A DNA stretch of 64,000 nucleotides from Pinus tabuliformis (GCA_031772625.1 CM062814.1:360317750-360381749); one strand, 5' to 3'; positions 12,001-24,076 are shown, counted from the first letter of the stretch. Notes: generated by a model not told the origin, from the sequence alone. Translations and numbers: made by a program.

Positions 12001-13892
12001 CCCTTTTCTAAAGTAGAATAAGATTCAAGTTTTTCTTTATCACCTGTCATATGTTTCGAACATCCACTGTCAATGTACCATAGATTTTCCTGTCCTTCTG
12101 CATAAAATGCTATCCCACATCTTTCTGTTTGAGGTTCCTTTATTCTCCATGTTTTGGTGCTTGTGGCTTGTTCCTTTTTCTCCTGAAACCTGCTCCTGCA
12201 TTCAGAGTCTTTATGACCAAAATTATTGCAAATAGAACATTCAACTTCATTTTCAAGCACCGAAAAGTTGTTATAGGTCCTTTTTGTAATCCCTGTCATA
12301 CTTCTTTGTTTTTGAGCTTCCCTAGTCATGATTGTTTTATATGCAACACATTGAGCTGCTCTGTGACCAAAGTTGTGGCAAGAAAAGCATTGTCCATTGA
12401 AGAAGCTTCTGCGGTTATTGAATCTACCAGCCAACTGATTGTAATTTCTATTTTCATCTATTCTTGAGCCAAACTGAGAAGATTTTACCTGTGGTTGGTT
12501 GTAGCTTTTGTTCATCCTTAAGGAGGATTGTCCCTGATAGTTTCTGTTTGTAACTCGTCCCTGCTTTACCTGATTATCTTCATTGTTCTTCCGCTCATTT
12601 CCTCTTGCTGCATCAAGATAACTTTTTGAGGTGGATGCTTGAGAGGTTTCTCCATTATAGCCCAAACCTGTCTTGTTTAGAGGAGACCGCTGCACACTGA
12701 TAATCTCATCCAAAGTTTCAGATCCTTTGACAAATTTAAGATTAATAGCTTTTGTTTTCTCAATTTCTTTTCTGAGACCAACAATTTCACCTTCTAGTTT
12801 TTCAAGATGTTTTTCCTTTTCATCAATTTGAAATTGCAAAGTATCAATGATCACATTCTTTTCTTCTATGCCTCTCTTGAGTCTAGTGATTTCATTATAG
12901 AGATTATCCACATCTATAGCATCCTCATAATCATCATCTTCAAATGCCATTAACAGCTTATATTTATTACCTTGTTCATCTTCATCACTGTTTGATAAGC
13001 CATCACTATCTTCATGGGTGTAGTAGCTTTTCCTATTTGCACTTTGTTTCTTGTTCCATCTAGCAGGTTCTTTTCCTTTATCCTTATAAGGACATTTTGC
13101 AGCATAATGACCTACTTTCCCACAAGCAAAGCATTTGAAAGGTAGCTTACCTCTGAACCTTCCAGAACCCCTTTGAAGATTTCTGACAAAATTTGATTCC
13201 TCTTCCTCTTCTTCTGGAACATGGCTTGCTTCATAGTAATCTTCTTTTCCTGATGCCTTAAAAGCAGCTTCCCTTCTGTCAGATGGACCTCCCTTTCTCA
13301 TTTCATAAGCGGTTAGAATTCCATGTAGCTGAGACATAGTGAGAACACGGAGATTTTCTTTTTCTTCTATTGCAGATACTTTAGATTCAAACTTGGGAGA
13401 TAAAGATCTTAGAATCTTTTGAACTACTATAGTTTCTCTTATTTCTTCACCCAAATTTTTCATACAATTAACAATCTCATCTACCCGAAGAAAATAATTA
13501 GCCACACTTTCATCATTATACATCTTGAGAGTCTCATATTGAATCCTGAGTGTTTGAAGTTTAGCTTGCTTTACCTGTTCATCTCCTTCATAGCTAGTGA
13601 TCATTTTGTCCCATATTTCTTTTGCTGATTTGAAGTGCATGACCTTCATGAATTCTGTTTGAGATATACTTCCTAATAGAGTACTGACTGCTTTTGCATT
13701 TGTTTCATATGCCTTTTTCTCAGCTGGATCTGTAGGAGTAGCTGAAGGAAAAGCATAGCCTGTTTCTACAATGTCCCAAACTTCTGTACCAAGAGATTGA
13801 AGATATGCAGTAACTCTTACCTTCCAATAATTGAAATTTGTTCCATCAAAAACCGGTGGCCTGATTGATGCTTCTTTCTCGTAGTTGCTCAT
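9039..13892 (-). CDS. Copia Gag-Pol polyprotein, intact
   Basis: A 1617-residue single ORF holding every activity for copia replication. Residues 1-200 are the UBN2-type Gag ([13 protein letters not shown]). CCHC zinc knuckles lie at 254-267 ([14 protein letters not shown]), 502-515 and 552-565, with a coiled coil at about 330-385. The protease motif is [10 protein letters not shown] near 607. Next come the HHCC segment (WHRRLGH...CKSCQFGK), then integrase with [15 protein letters not shown] and QQNGVVER carrying the D-D-E residues. RT follows with [14 protein letters not shown] and catalytic YVDD, then RNase H with [15 protein letters not shown] and LCDNTSA. The ATG at 13892 lies only about 60 bases from the 5' LTR. 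No stop, frameshift or lost catalytic residue was seen, so it may be active. Confidence 0.95.
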   Translation of the reverse strand: MSNYEKEASIRPPVFDGTNFNYWKVRVTAYLQSLGTEVWDIVETGYAFPSATPTDPAEKKAYETNAKAVSTLLGSISQTEFMKVMHFKSAKEIWDKMITSYEGDEQVKQAKLQTLRIQYETLKMYNDESVANYFLRVDEIVNCMKNLGEEIRETIVVQKILRSLSPKFESKVSAIEEKENLRVLTMSQLHGILTAYEMRKGGPSDRREAAFKASGKEDYYEASHVPEEEEEESNFVRNLQRGSGRFRGKLPFKCFACGKVGHYAAKCPYKDKGKEPARWNKKQSANRKSYYTHEDSDGLSNSDEDEQGNKYKLLMAFEDDDYEDAIDVDNLYNEITRLKRGIEEKNVIIDTLQFQIDEKEKHLEKLEGEIVGLRKEIEKTKAINLKFVKGSETLDEIISVQRSPLNKTGLGYNGETSQASTSKSYLDAARGNERKNNEDNQVKQGRVTNRNYQGQSSLRMNKSYNQPQVKSSQFGSRIDENRNYNQLAGRFNNRRSFFNGQCFSCHNFGHRAAQCVAYKTIMTREAQKQRSMTGITKRTYNNFSVLENEVECSICNNFGHKDSECRSRFQEKKEQATSTKTWRIKEPQTERCGIAFYAEGQENLWYIDSGCSKHMTGDKEKLESYSTLEKGKKVSFGNDTPATIKGKGIAPLKEKVKAGNVLYVDGLKHNLLSVSQMCDQKTEVIFRSNGCLVRDLDTGKTVLKGKRTPNNLYIFEEGQQQCYLSKDEEHWLWHRRLGHLSFSQIRKACKYQAVRDLPDIKIPDNTICKSCQFGKQTRTNFPEKEGSASLPLELVHTDVCGPFRKRTPRGEEYLILFIDDFSRFVWLGLMKHKDEAFEKFKSFKALAENESGHKIKCLRSDRGGEFTSNEFFDFCDEHGIRREFSTARTPQQNGVVERMNRTIQQMARAMLDESGTPATFWGEAAHAAVIILNKTNVRVNSTQTPHELWSGKTPSVKHFKIFGSKCYIKNTDEQLGKLEPRADEGILLGYSPHSKAYKCYNKRLGRIVDSIDIVVDEKGYIPRQVHHEEDEGYSQRRNDEEEEPQEEEESQEEPEEQTRIEEKTPSRYVQKNHPETQIVGQKEAGVQTRRTLAEASSYLALLSSIEPQNVKEACKDECWVKAMDEELEQIERNNTWELVPRPKDKNVIGTKWVFKNKLNENGEVIRNKARLVCKGYAQQEGIDFEETFAPVARLEAIRMFLALSSFQNFKVFQMDVKSAFLNGDLEEEVYIEQPDGFILGNDPNLVCRLKKALYGLKQAPRAWYYRLDKYLHQQGFSKGSADSNLYIKVENNKLLILVVYVDDIVFGSNEETMSQNFALVMQKEFEMSLLGELTYFLGLQIQQNEGGIFLSQTKYLKQILKKYGMEESKPVCTPMVTGCSLSANDESAAVHQPTYRSMIGSLLYLTGTRPDITHAVGMVGRFQANPKETHLQAVKRIFKYLQGTQNYGLWYPRNTDLTLHAYTDADWAGSVDDRKSTSGGAFFMGSRLVSWFSKKQSSIALSTAEAEYVAAASCCTQLLWMMQTLQDFQITCTPPVSILCDNTSAISISKNPVMHSKTKHIPIKYHFLREQVLEQKVKLEYVPSKEQVADILTKPLPRETFEYLRQKLGVVNASSCC

Positions 13893-13937
13893 GATGAATG
13901 ATCTTCCTTCAAGCGATCAAGCTTCTCTGAAGGACCT

Positions 13938-13949
13938 GCTCTGATACCA
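13938..13949 (-). promoter_or_regulatory. Copia primer-binding site for initiator tRNA-Met
   Basis: Minus strand reads TGGTATCAGAGC two bases inside the 5' LTR, the standard plant copia PBS. Confidence 0.93.
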
Positions 13950-13951
13950 AT

Positions 13952-15414
13952 TGTTGGAAATAATACTGAGAGGGGGGGTGAATCAGTATTATCAGATTAA
14001 TCAAACTTTTCAAATGCCCAAAAACATATACGCTACTTCAGTTAAGTGAACCAGCGTGTACACGCTACTGTGACGAAGTAAAAAAGCGTATAAGCAGAAA
14101 ACTCACAATTTAGTTGGCTTATTCTTCAATTAAGTGCATCAGGACATTATTCATCATATTAACAGTAAACATGTGCAGTATAACAGAACAGATAAAAAGC
14201 CACACACATGAACACCAAGATACAAGGTGGAAACCCAATGTGGGTGAAAACCACCTGCTGCAAGTTGTCTCTATCTTTCTTAATATGAAACTTCAGTTTA
14301 CAATCTTTTGTACTGGTGCAGCCTTATACCAGTACGCAGGCTACAACCTGCAGAAGGCTTCAACCTTCTCTCGTTCTCCAAACTTCCTTGGAAGGGAGCT
14401 CCAACCCCCTTTTTCTTTTGTACTAGCCAAGATACTAGTACGTAGGTGCTGACCTACAATCTTCCTTCTTCCAGGTATCACTTTTCATACATTTTCAGAC
14501 TTGGATATTCCTGAAGCACAACATTACAATCTGAAGACCACAATTCATTCAATTTTCACAACAGATCATCCAACTTTGAATCACTGAACCACTGAACCCT
14601 GTCAATCACCAGTTACCAGAACACAGAGCAGACTACAGAACTCTGTAATAACAGTCAGACCCCACTGTAAACTCAAATCAAGCTTCAAAAGATATACGCT
14701 ACTTTAATGAGCAGAAACCGCGTATACACGCGCTTTTACTGAAGCCAACCTGCGTACATATCTAAAAATAAACTTTCTCAATTTGCAGCTGTACCAGATA
14801 TTAGTTAGACTCAGAACGTAACATTGCGACAATATGCAGATCTAGAAATACGCATAATCAACCATATCATGATAGTGCATTTCAAACCATTTGATCTCGA
14901 TCTCTCCTTAGATCTAGTTCTCCATCAACCGATGAGATCTCTCCTTAGCTCAGATCAACCAACTCAGAACCTGCATATCAGATCTCTTTCTCTCTTAGAT
15001 ATTCATGCCTTGTCAAAAGATGATCTTTGCCTAATGATCTTCTTCTCCTTATATAGCCTTAGGCCTTTCTCAATACCAAGAGCCAAAACCATAGTAACAC
15101 AATACCATCAACTTTAAAACTAGGGATCGACACGCCCGTCGAGACATAATGGTCCGAAATCATAGGCACAACTTCCAAGGTCTAACCACCATGAACCAAA
15201 GGAACCTTTCCACATACACGCGCTTTTTCTGAATCTAACTTGCGTGTACACGCGACTTGGGCTTAACGAAAGAGCGTGTATGAGCTTTCTTGCCATGTTG
15301 TACTGAGATCTGTCTTCTGATTGAGTTGCCATCACCTGTACTAACCTTTGAGCACCTGTACCATCCACTGAGTGAGTTGCCATCAAGGACAACACTTGAA
15401 CCATAATGCCAACA
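13952..15414 (-). repeat. Copia 5' LTR, 1463 bp
   Basis: Pairs with 6612-8075. Differences noticed include one T in the run near 14411 and about five substitutions. It carries the TATA box at 15049-15055 and three pairs of inverted-repeat modules at the positions equivalent to the 3' LTR. Confidence 0.93.
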
Positions 15415-15419
15415 AATCC
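15415..15419. repeat. Target-site duplication of the copia element, right copy
   Basis: AATCC, identical to 6607-6611. Confidence 0.9.
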
Positions 15420-15936
15420 GAGTAAGGCCAAAGTGATACACACTGTTGAGCTGCTGTCACGGGGTCTTGTGCTGCATGAAATTTCTCATCCTCTCTATGT
15501 TCTCGCAGATGAAAAATGGGAGGTTCATCATCCAAACCCTGGTAAAGTGCATGAGCAACCTGATGTGATAGGCATAAAGGTGATAAAACTTCCCCTCGCA
15601 ACTAAAGTACTTCCTGATCAATTTCATGAGTGGGCATACTCATCTTTCAGAAATCTGAATGGAAAGACTCTCGTGAGGTGGCTCAAATAGTTGTCTTTGA
15701 TGTAAGGCTCATAATGATGCCTCTCTACCTTCCTTTTCTTATGCCACTGCTCTCCGATGTTTGGTATACCTGTTGCCACTGATATGGTCTCGGGTGTCAA
15801 TGTGAAAGTGAACCCAGGCAAGATGGACTATCCTCCATGTAGGTGAAGTGCTAAAAGTCAAGCCAACTCATGATGAATTCTGACATTTGCCACCCCTTGA
15901 CAAAATTCGAAACATGCTAAGTGCTGGAAGCAAGAC
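15420..15936 (-). pseudogene. Element A LTR segment 2, carrying a fragment of the LTR ORF
   Basis: A minus-strand block at 15624-15821 encodes FTFTLTPETISVATGIP, a motif also seen in the LTR ORF of C and the 3' ORF of D. Upstream, the frame continues through 15822-15931 with two stops (TGA, TAG) and, across the two younger insertions, to an ATG at 45407. Downstream, a frame change leads into an open block ending near the copia junction. This looks like the N-terminal half of a retroelement-associated protein of unknown role. It is decayed. Confidence 0.5.
15932..15936. repeat. Target-site duplication of element B, left copy
   Basis: AAGAC directly before the B LTR, repeated at 24011-24015. 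Confidence 0.9.
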
Positions 15937-17000
15937 TGTTATAGACATTTTTGTGCCTTACAACATGAAGCATGAAATTTCCATAATCTAAGGGATCCAA
16001 AGTCCCAAAACATGTTGTTCCTACCCCTAGAGGAACAAGGTCAGCAAACCACAACACTGAATAAAAGTTCTCCACCTGAAAACACTCAAAAACAAGGCAA
16101 TTCTGGATCATGTCAACTGCTCCACTGAGCATCTGCGCTGAATGTCAACTGCTCCACTGTCTACCTGCGTTGAATGTCAACTGCAAAGAAGGCTACCTGC
16201 GCTGGGTGAGTTTGGACATGTGGCACAGTCATTCCTGAAGGTGTCAATGCCCAGGAAGCTTCCAAAATGACACTTGGATCAGGGAATTCGACTGGTGATG
16301 AGTAAGAGGTTCTAGATCTCCAAGTGGAAGCAAGAAGCTCCAAGTGGACTCAAGAACTGAAGAATAACTGAAGTGAGAGAGGACACTAGTCAGCTTCATG
16401 CCAGCCTCAAGCTGACTCATCCTTTCTCCAAAACTCCTATATATAGATCTCTCTCATGAGGTCTAGAGAGGTTGGAATCTTGTGAATGTAAAGAATTGTT
16501 GTTGGTTTGAGTTTAGAACTATTGGGTGATTTGCTTTGAAGGAGGTGAAGAGGAGATTTCTTTCTGCTGGGAAGGTGATGCTGGATTGGGCCTCTTATGG
16601 TTGTATCACTTCCTGAACTTTACTTCTTCCATTAATAAAGCATTTGAGGTTCTTCTATATGCATGTGTCTCAATGATGTATTGTTATACTTGTGTATTTG
16701 ATTTATTCTAATCCTTGAATCAATTATGAGTGTATGCTTCTTGTAGTTTCCCTCTCTTGCCATTTTGCAGGATCTTGGTGTAGCTGGGCCAGTGAAAGAG
16801 CAAGGAGCTGGGGGCGAGCAGCAAGGAGAGAAGATTGGATCAACCATTAGCGAAAGACATCGGTTAGTGGATCTCTTTCTCCCCTATTTTACTTTCATAA
16901 AGAAGAAATCTTAGATAGCTTTGCTTTGATTGTTGCTGAGGTACTATCACCCTTAGAGTGGGATAGGGTCATTCCGTATTGGATACTTTTCCCAACAACA
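15937..17000 (+). repeat. Element B 5' LTR, 1064 bp
   Basis: Starts TGTTATAGAC and ends TTCCCAACAACA. A TATA box lies at 16438-16445. Near 16130-16200 it has short direct repeats of a TGAATGTCAACTGC-type unit with CTACCTGCG, echoed in the leader at 17340-17420. Confidence 0.93.
16438..16445 (+). promoter_or_regulatory. Element B LTR TATA box (same site at 23448-23455)
   Basis: TATATATA within AACTCCTATATATAGATC, about 500 bases into the LTR, a plausible core promoter for the genomic RNA. Confidence 0.6.
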
Positions 17001-17003
17001 AAT

Positions 17004-17021
17004 TGGCGACTCCGCTGGGGA
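17004..17021 (+). promoter_or_regulatory. Element B primer-binding site, tRNA-Arg type
   Basis: TGGCGACTCCGCTGGGGA, three bases after the LTR. It is the best-preserved version of the PBS shared with A and C. Confidence 0.88.
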
Positions 17022-18709
17022 CCGTATCTTGTTGGTTGTTTGTGTTTTTGCTATTCATTTCCTAAACACAGGGAGTACCGAATCGAACTGCATTTGGATC
17101 TTTCAAATGCAAAGTAGAGGGCAGCTACTCTAGCTCAGTTTCTGGGCATGTTTATGATTTGAAGAGCTGATCCACAAGGACTCTGAACAACTCTTAGTGA
17201 TAGCTTTTCATCCTCCTTTTCATCCTTTAGTGTGTACTTGATTGGTAGCTTTGATTTGGCCAAAAACTGTTGATTTCTGAGCAATCTGTGACCCGGAAAC
17301 CAAGAGAAACGAGAGTTTCTCTCTTCATTGCAGGCACTGTGAAGGCAGTCTGCATTTCATCGCAGGTCCCGAAGGGGCTACCTGCGCTGAATGTCAAACT
17401 GACAGTGTTCTACCTGCGCTGAACCAGTGTGGCCTTGTGCAACTGGGTTTCTCTGCTTTCTGTTGCCCTGTTTTCATCCCTGTTTTTGCAGCCTGTTATC
17501 AGTCAATGTACCTATCTGAAACCACCTTTCTTTGCCACTATTCCGCCTCGGTTGTATAAAGAAACTGTATTTGTTCTTTGTGTATTTCTTGTATATCATT
17601 TACAGTTTCCCATAACGAAAGTGAACTAGTCTTGCTATGGCCTCTTAGATCTAGACCTGTGATAAGTGTCGTTCTGATCTTAAGAGTTAGTTTGTTTGCT
17701 GTTCATAGCTGATTGAGCTTTTGCTTTCGTCATATGGTTTGAATTTATGTATTTCTAGTGTTGAAACAAGTAAATCTTAAGGTGTCTTTTGATTTTGGAC
17801 AAAAGCTTGTTTGCTTTCACTTGAAATTGAATTCAAAGTTATACAACAACTTTCTTTTTGTAGTACACCAACATTAAGAAAGAGAAAAGAAATACCTGCA
17901 TTGTGCATGCGCATTTTGACAGCTTGCATGTTGATTTAGGAAAAAGTGCATTACTGTGTGCTCTATGATCTGTGTGAAAAGATGATGTCTTTCTTTTCCC
18001 TCAGTAGTTAAGATTTTCATAAGTTGAAAAGATTGAAAAAGCTTGCTTCTCATCTTTAGACTGCATTTAGGAGTTGTACCATACATCACGTGGTGATCCA
18101 TAAAGGCAAACTGCTAAACAAGATCAACCTAAAATAAATTGAATTTACATAACAACGCTTTGAAACATAACGCAAACACATAGAGGTCTAAGCTAGAGAC
18201 GTGTTCCGGCGTCGTTAAACGTGATATCTTATCGGTGAGTGGTTGGGTGATTCCTCCACGGTGAAGCGATAAGTATCAATACAGACTTGTGCTCCCACGT
18301 ACCGTCGCGTATATATTGGGAGACCCCTATAGGAATAAAGCCTTTATCCATAGGAAGCCGTGTCGGCCGCCCTACTGATCGCAATGCAGTGAACACAGCA
18401 TTCATGAAGATCGACCACCCGTACCGTAAAACGTATTCTGTGGTTTTGCGAAAAGTTTGGCACACCCTCTGCCTAGAACTCCAGAGTAGTTTCTTTTGGC
18501 CTTTTTCAAACTCTATAACTGAAAAAGTCCATCCGAGCATTTGTCACTTCGGGCTCGTTAAAACATCGAACGAGACTAGAGTCATCTTTAGCTTTTTCTC
18601 GACTCTTAAAAAGTGAAAAAGCAAGTTGTGTCTAAAGCGTCGTTATAAAATTTATTTTAAACGGAACATAATCACCTCCTATTCCTGCGTTGATCTGTAG
18701 GTTGAGAAC
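17022..18709 (+). other. Element B 5' leader, non-coding
   Basis: About 1.7 kb between PBS and the first gag-like ATG. No credible ORF. It holds two CTACCTGCGCTGAA repeats near 17380-17420, a CTCGTTAAA motif at 18554, and a stretch at 18480-18620 resembling the repeats at 20.9-21.8 kb. Confidence 0.6.
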
Positions 18710-19309
18710 ATGGAACGCACCAACCAAGGAATTCCCCATGATGGAAATCCTAGTCCTTTCTCCTCTTGGGGAGAAGTTGGTGCGCCACACATGGCCACAT
18801 TGTCGCTTCCAAGACTGACAATTGGCCTGCCAATTTGGCTATTCTCAACCAATGTAGTTCAGAACACCATGGTTCCTGAATAGTCGAGTCAACAGTTAGA
18901 TCAGTCTAGAGCTGCCCACCAGCCTTCCACTTCCTATAACTCTTCCTCCAATCCTTCATCTTCGCAAGGTAGAGTCGGCAAAAGCCAAGCTCCCATGGAG
19001 AAGAAGGAGAAGAAGAAGAGAGAGAAGAAGAAGAAGGAGCCTAAGGCGACTGGGGGCAAGCAAAAGACATCTGACAAAAATCCACACACAGCACAGACCG
19101 GGCCTAAATCGCCATGTGTCATATGTAGAGGAGACCACTTCCATAGAGATTGTCCCTATATTCCCCGGATACTAAGGGACTGGTCCCCTCGTTTGCATAG
19201 TTCGGGAGCATCAACCTCTGATAGCCATGTTGAATGCTTACCGTCAACCAGCGAAAGTGAAGGTTCAAGACAAAGAGGGGGAGAAAGATCCACCGTTGTC
19301 CCTTCTTAG
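18710..19309 (+). pseudogene. Element B shortened gag with zinc knuckle
   Basis: An ATG at 18710 opens a frame running to 19309 with one TAG at 18881-18883. After about 95 residues comes a very Lys/Glu-rich stretch, then CVICRGDHFHRDCP, a C-x2-C-x3-H-x4-C knuckle of the type seen in plant Ty3 Gags. The central capsid core expected in a Tat-type Gag is missing, so the protein would bind RNA at best. It lies upstream of the protease, as normal. Confidence 0.6.
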
Positions 19310-19326
19310 ACGAAGCGAAAAGAGTT

Positions 19327-20249
19327 TTGGAAGATCGTCCGGTTTCACCGTTGAGACTTCCTCCTGGATACAAAAAACTCGTGCCAAGTCCTTCGTTGGT
19401 TGAGAATACAGCTAGCCCGCTCAAGTGGTCAGCTGGAGCATCAGTCATTGAAAATGAACCTACTGAATCCAGACCGGACGAAAGTCCAAAGGTCGAAACG
19501 GCAGTTGACCCGGTTCTCCCTTCAAAAGTTTCGTCTTGAAATGACACCATCACTAAAGATTCATCTTCAAATGACACCCTCACTGAAGAGAGTAAGGACG
19601 ACACCATCCAGATTCTTTTCATTAACACAGACTCTGACGAGGGTCAGGGCAATGCACCCATTCCTTTATCGCAGGAAGGAACATCGTCAGGGTCATATCC
19701 GGCTGTGTATTCGGTCCCACCACCAAGCAACCTAGTTGTGTCCTTTGATTGGAACCAACTAGGCAGACCTCGGTTGCCAGCCAGTATACCATTCAGAATC
19801 ATAGTCCAAATATACAGAATGGTAATGGCTGGCACTATCATTGATGAAGGGGCATCTGTGAGTATCCTTTCCTCTGTTGCTTGGAAAGCACTGGGTTCCC
19901 CGGCGGTTTTGCCTGAGATAAGAAATCTCTCGGGTTTCGATAAAGGAACCAGTCGACCATTAGGGATCCTCCCCAATGTGCCCATTACATTGAAAGGGAA
20001 GGCCGTTCAAATGAACGTGATGGTCATTCAAGGACCCTTGGACGAAACTATATATATTGCATGGGAGCAATAGTCTCCTCACTCTTTAGAGTAATGTGTT
20101 TTCCACACGAAGGAAGAATGGTCAAGCTCATAGACCAACTTTCATTTCCGGGATCACGCATCGCAAATAGTCACATACCAACCCTGAATGGTCTATTCAA
20201 TCAAGAAATGTCTCCACCTCCAGTCCTTCTTCCCGATGAGTGCGAGTGA
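19327..20249 (+). pseudogene. Element B aspartic protease remnant
   Basis: One frame can be followed from 19327 to 20073 with a stop at 19537-19539, including VMAGTIIDEGASVSILS, the protease active-site region with D-E-G in place of the usual D-S/T-G. A frameshift near 20060 moves to the frame ending at 20249 (GAIVSSLFRVMCFPHEGR), which resembles the C-terminal protease segment of Tat-type elements. The coding remnant stops here; nothing like RT follows. Confidence 0.65.
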
Positions 20250-22946
20250 TTCGGAAAGATGGGACTGGAACCCAGGGGGCATGCATCCTGGTCTGCGTTG
20301 GGCAGAGAAAACTTTGGGTATAGGGGAGAATTTCTGCGAGAGAATATGACTAGTCTGTACCCCGTCCGTGGGTGGAAGAGGGGTTGTTCTAGAATAGGAT
20401 TCTTTTGTCAAAGTTACGTGTTTGACAACAGTCATTCACCCTCGTCTATTTCGGTAGACATTGCTGAGGAAGTGTTTTGTTAGAAAAGTTAACGAGACAA
20501 TCTTTGGGTAACCAGAAAGAGGTAAGCCTCCCTCAGTAACACAAATGTTTGGTCTTTGAGTAGTGTTCTTCTCTTGTCGCAAGTAGCTGCTCTCTTGTCG
20601 CAAGTAGCTGTTCTCTTGCGATCTTGCGAAAGATGTGTTAAAAGTTGGGCTGACGAGAAGACAAGTATCGTATAGACCCGTTAAAAATAACGAGAAGACA
20701 AGTATCGTTAACATTAGACTAGCAAGACGACAAGTAGCTGTGAACACCCAAAGAAAAGCAGAGGTGAGAAAGAGGAGGCACAACCTTGAAATTGTATTTT
20801 ATACCCGGGGGCATGCAAACCTTTTGGAGTGCAAGCTAAGAGCGGTTATTTATCTATTTTTTGGGTTAGCCATTTCCGAACTTGCATAAAGAAAGGATAT
20901 GGAGTAAAGCTTAGTGAAGATGAAACTCCTTAAAAAATAGAGATCTCACAGGGGACATTTCTTATCTTATGACTGTTAATTCGAGCAGTTTTAGCATAAA
21001 GTTCATGCTCGTTAAAAAATAAACGCAAGATCCGAGCAGTTTTAACACGGTCTTCATGCTCGTTAAAAAATAAATAAAAGCAGTGAGCAATGTTTCCTCC
21101 AGAGTTTAAGCTCATTTTTATCTAAAAAATGAACCTATCCCGGTAAATAACCACTGTGATCGTAAATGTATCAGCCATAAAAAGCCTTGGTCGTGTTTTG
21201 CACCTGCCACCTCCACTTTCATTTGGCCGATCGTTCACCTCCATATGATTGTTTACCCATTTTGAGGAACAGCTGCGAAGAGTGATCTCACCTAGCCATC
21301 CTTGTGACACTACCGTGATTGGAAAATTCCAACCTGTACCTGGAATCAGTTGCTATCCCTGTTTATCACTCGTTCCTCAAAAGACGAGTCTTCTTTAAGC
21401 TCTTTTCAACTGAATCGTAAAATATGAAAAGTTTGTCGAGTTTTGGCCTTCCATCTCGTTAAAATGACCGGAAGAGCTATCCCTCCTCTAGATTTTAATC
21501 TTTTTGGACCTGAGGGATTATTGCACAAAAAGATCGAGCGCTTGTTTTGTTCGGCTCGTTAAAGATATCGAAAACTCATCCCTTTTGTATTGTTTTATAC
21601 TTTTTCGGACTTAAGGGATTAGATGACGAAAAAGGAATTTTGGAGTTGACTTTATGTATCTTTTCAGACTCTCTAAAAATGAAAAGGACTGAGTTTTCCT
21701 TGTCGTTAGACTCGTTAAAATGATGAAATAGCGACAAACTTGTCTTTAGACGAGAACGAGTTTCCCTATCGCTAGGCTCGTTAAAACATAGCAATGGGCT
21801 TGCCCGAAGGGTAGGTTATAGAATAAGCATATGTTATCCTCCTCAAGCTTGACAAAAATAAAGAGGTACTGGTCAGAAATGACTGGGGAAAAATTGGGAG
21901 AACCTCAAAGCTTTAATGGTAGCAAGTCGCTCTTGAACATGACACTTTTCCTCCGTACCACATCGGGTTGGGTTGTTTCATTCACCAGTCTCATCACCAT
22001 GGTCTCGCCAAACCATCCACATTTGGGGTAATGCTACCGATCCATCGCATCAGTGTCGTTATATGTTCAAGGGATGTTGTTCAGAAAGAGTCAACCGTGT
22101 CCCATCCACTACCATACATCATCTTTCATCCTTTCATGACCGCCACCCTGAATCATATGTCACAGACTTTTTTCACCTCCATTAAAATCATTAGCTCCGT
22201 TCCGTGTCACTGATGTGGGATTCATTAAGGCCCTCCTTTGACGGATCGCTTCTTGTCGACTTCAGCTCATTATCCAAGAAGTTGATCTAGGAACATCCCC
22301 CTCAGTTCTTTGAAGCTCGCATACCTCAATGGCAAGTTTCTCACTTCCGGCGATAGGTATACAACAATGACCTTCGACCAGAAGATTTTGCGTGGTGTTC
22401 GACGCCAAGTCCTTTATTCACACCACGTGAATTGTACTGCAGTACCTTGAGGGTCATTATCATTATCGGTGATTCGTCTCGCGCTTGTTAACGGTTTACA
22501 TCATTGACCGGTAATCAAGCGATGTCTTTCCATGTTCGACTTCAGCGCAATTCTCACATGGATCGACTTGTACTTAGAGTGAAGATCGAACGAGTTTGAA
22601 GACCCCAGATCTAGTTTCATCCATCCGGGCTGCGATATATATTCAAGAAATATAAAGACATTTGACATGTACATCATTACAGCAGATGATCATCCTACTC
22701 ATAGGATGATAATTTCAACAGAGAATTATCAGTCTACCATCAGACGATCGTCTGTTCTATGTACCAGAATGAATTTATAAAGCTGAGCATGGGAATGCCC
22801 ACCTCAGCTAGATCATGAAAGCAGTATGAAAAATAATGTATTGTATTGTATCTTATTACAGGTCACCTTTCAGCGATTAAATGAACTTCAGATCCTCCTG
22901 ATAAAGCATTTCACCCGATAAACGACCTCATACTTTAGGGGGCAAC
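20250..22946 (+). repeat. Element B non-coding 3' region with short repeats
   Basis: Instead of RT-integrase, this 2.7 kb holds repeats. CTCTTGTCGCAAGTAGCTG is in tandem at about 20573-20615, and AGAAGACAAGTATCGT occurs twice at about 20657-20710. CTCGTTAAA occurs at 21008, 21059, 21455, 21555, 21711 and 21777, each followed by A-rich sequence. From 22000 to 22900 I see no gene and no clear repeat. Confidence 0.6.
22931..22946 (+). promoter_or_regulatory. Element B polypurine tract region
   Basis: ACTTTAGGGGGCAAC directly precedes the 3' LTR. AGGGGG is the purine core. A similar ACTTTAGGAGGAC occurs before a candidate LTR at 59583. Confidence 0.7.
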
Positions 22947-24010
22947 TGTTATAGACATTTTTGTGCCTTACAACATGAAGCATGAAATGTCCATAATCTA
23001 AGGGATCCAAAGTCCCTAAACATGTTGTTCCTACCCCTAGAGGAACAAGGTCAGCAAACCACAACACTGAATAAAAGTTCTCCACCTGAAAACACTCAAA
23101 AACAAGGAAATTGTGGATCATGTCAACTGCTCCACTGAGCATCTGCGCTGAATGTCAACTGCTCCACTGTCTACCTGTGTTGAATGTCAACTGCAAAGAA
23201 GGCTACCTGCGCTGGGCGAGTTTGGACATGTGGCACAGTCATTCCTCAAGGTGTCAATGCCCAGGAAGCTTCCAAAATGACACTTGGATCAGGGAATTCG
23301 ACTGGTGATGAGTAAGAGGTTCTAGATCTCCAAGTGGAAGCAAGAACCTCCAAGTGGACTCAAGAACTGAAGAATAACTGAAGTGAGAGAGGACACTAGT
23401 CAGCTTCATGCCAGCCTCAAGCTGACTAATCCTTTCTCCAAAACTCCTATATATAGATCTCTCTCATGAGGTCTAGAGAGGCTGGAATCTTGTGAATGTA
23501 AAGAATTGTTGTTGGTTTGAGTTTAGAACTATTGGGTGATTTTGTTTGAAGGAGGTGAAGAGGAGATTTCTTTCTGCTGGGAAGGTGGTGCTGGATTGGG
23601 CCTCTTATGGTTGTATCACTTCTTGAACTTTACTTCTTCCATTAATAAAACATTTGAGGTTCTTCTATATGCATGTGTCTCAATGATGTATTGTTATACT
23701 TGTGTATTTGATTTATTCTAATCATTGAATCAATTATGAATGTATGCTTCTTGTAGTTTCCCTCTCTTGCCATTTTGCAGGATCTTGGTGTAGCTGGGCC
23801 AGTGAAAGAGCAAGGAGCTGGGGGCGAGCAGCAAGGAGAGAAGATTGGATCAACCATTAGCGAAAGACATCGGTTAGTGGATCTCTTTCTCCCCTATTTT
23901 ACTTTCATAAAGAAGAAATCTTAGATAGCTTTGCTTTGATTGTTTCTGAGGTACTATCACCCTTAGAGTGGGATAGGGTCATTCCGTATTGGATACTTTT
24001 CCCAACAACA
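22947..24010 (+). repeat. Element B 3' LTR, 1064 bp
   Basis: Pairs with 15937-17000 at equal length; about 18 substitutions counted by eye. Confidence 0.93.
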
Positions 24011-24015
24011 AAGAC
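24011..24015. repeat. Target-site duplication of element B, right copy
   Basis: AAGAC, identical to 15932-15936. Confidence 0.9.
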
Positions 24016-24076
24016 ATAGCAAGAGGGCATGCCTGCAACTCGGTGAGGGTGTTTGGATCCTCTCTAAGATGTCTTC
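24016..24076 (-). mobile_element. Element A LTR segment 3, a 61-bp sliver between B and C
   Basis: It joins 15936 on the left to 45317 on the right once B and C are removed. The last five bases are the TSD of C. On the minus strand it carries part of A's LTR ORF in an open frame. Confidence 0.7.
24072..24076. repeat. Target-site duplication of element C, left copy
   Basis: TCTTC, repeated at 45312-45316. Confidence 0.9.

Larger units (their letters stand above)
6612..15414 (-). mobile_element. Complete young Ty1/copia element, Sirevirus-like
   Basis: An 8.8-kb element with LTRs at 6612-8075 and 13952-15414, a tRNA-iMet primer-binding site, a polypurine tract and one intact polyprotein. It is flanked by perfect AATCC duplications at 6607-6611 and 15415-15419. 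By eye the LTRs differ at about five bases and one indel, so insertion was recent. It interrupts element A's LTR. The Sirevirus/Maximus-like assignment rests on the gag layout (three zinc knuckles with a coiled coil), repeated polypurine tracts and palindromic LTR repeats. That placement is inference. Confidence 0.92.
15937..24010 (+). mobile_element. Element B: non-autonomous Tat-type Ty3 element
   Basis: Two 1064-bp LTRs (15937-17000, 22947-24010) bound a 5.9-kb internal region. The PBS, polypurine tract and 5-bp duplications are all in place. About 18 substitutions and no indels separate the LTRs by eye, roughly 1.7 percent. Only a shortened gag and a protease can be recognised; no RT, RNase H or integrase is present, so it must have moved with enzymes from a relative. 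It is inserted in A's LTR. Confidence 0.92.

Noticed and set aside
18995-19309. Host lysine-rich gene
   Set aside because: The zinc knuckle, its position between PBS and protease, and the flanking LTRs mark it as element B gag.
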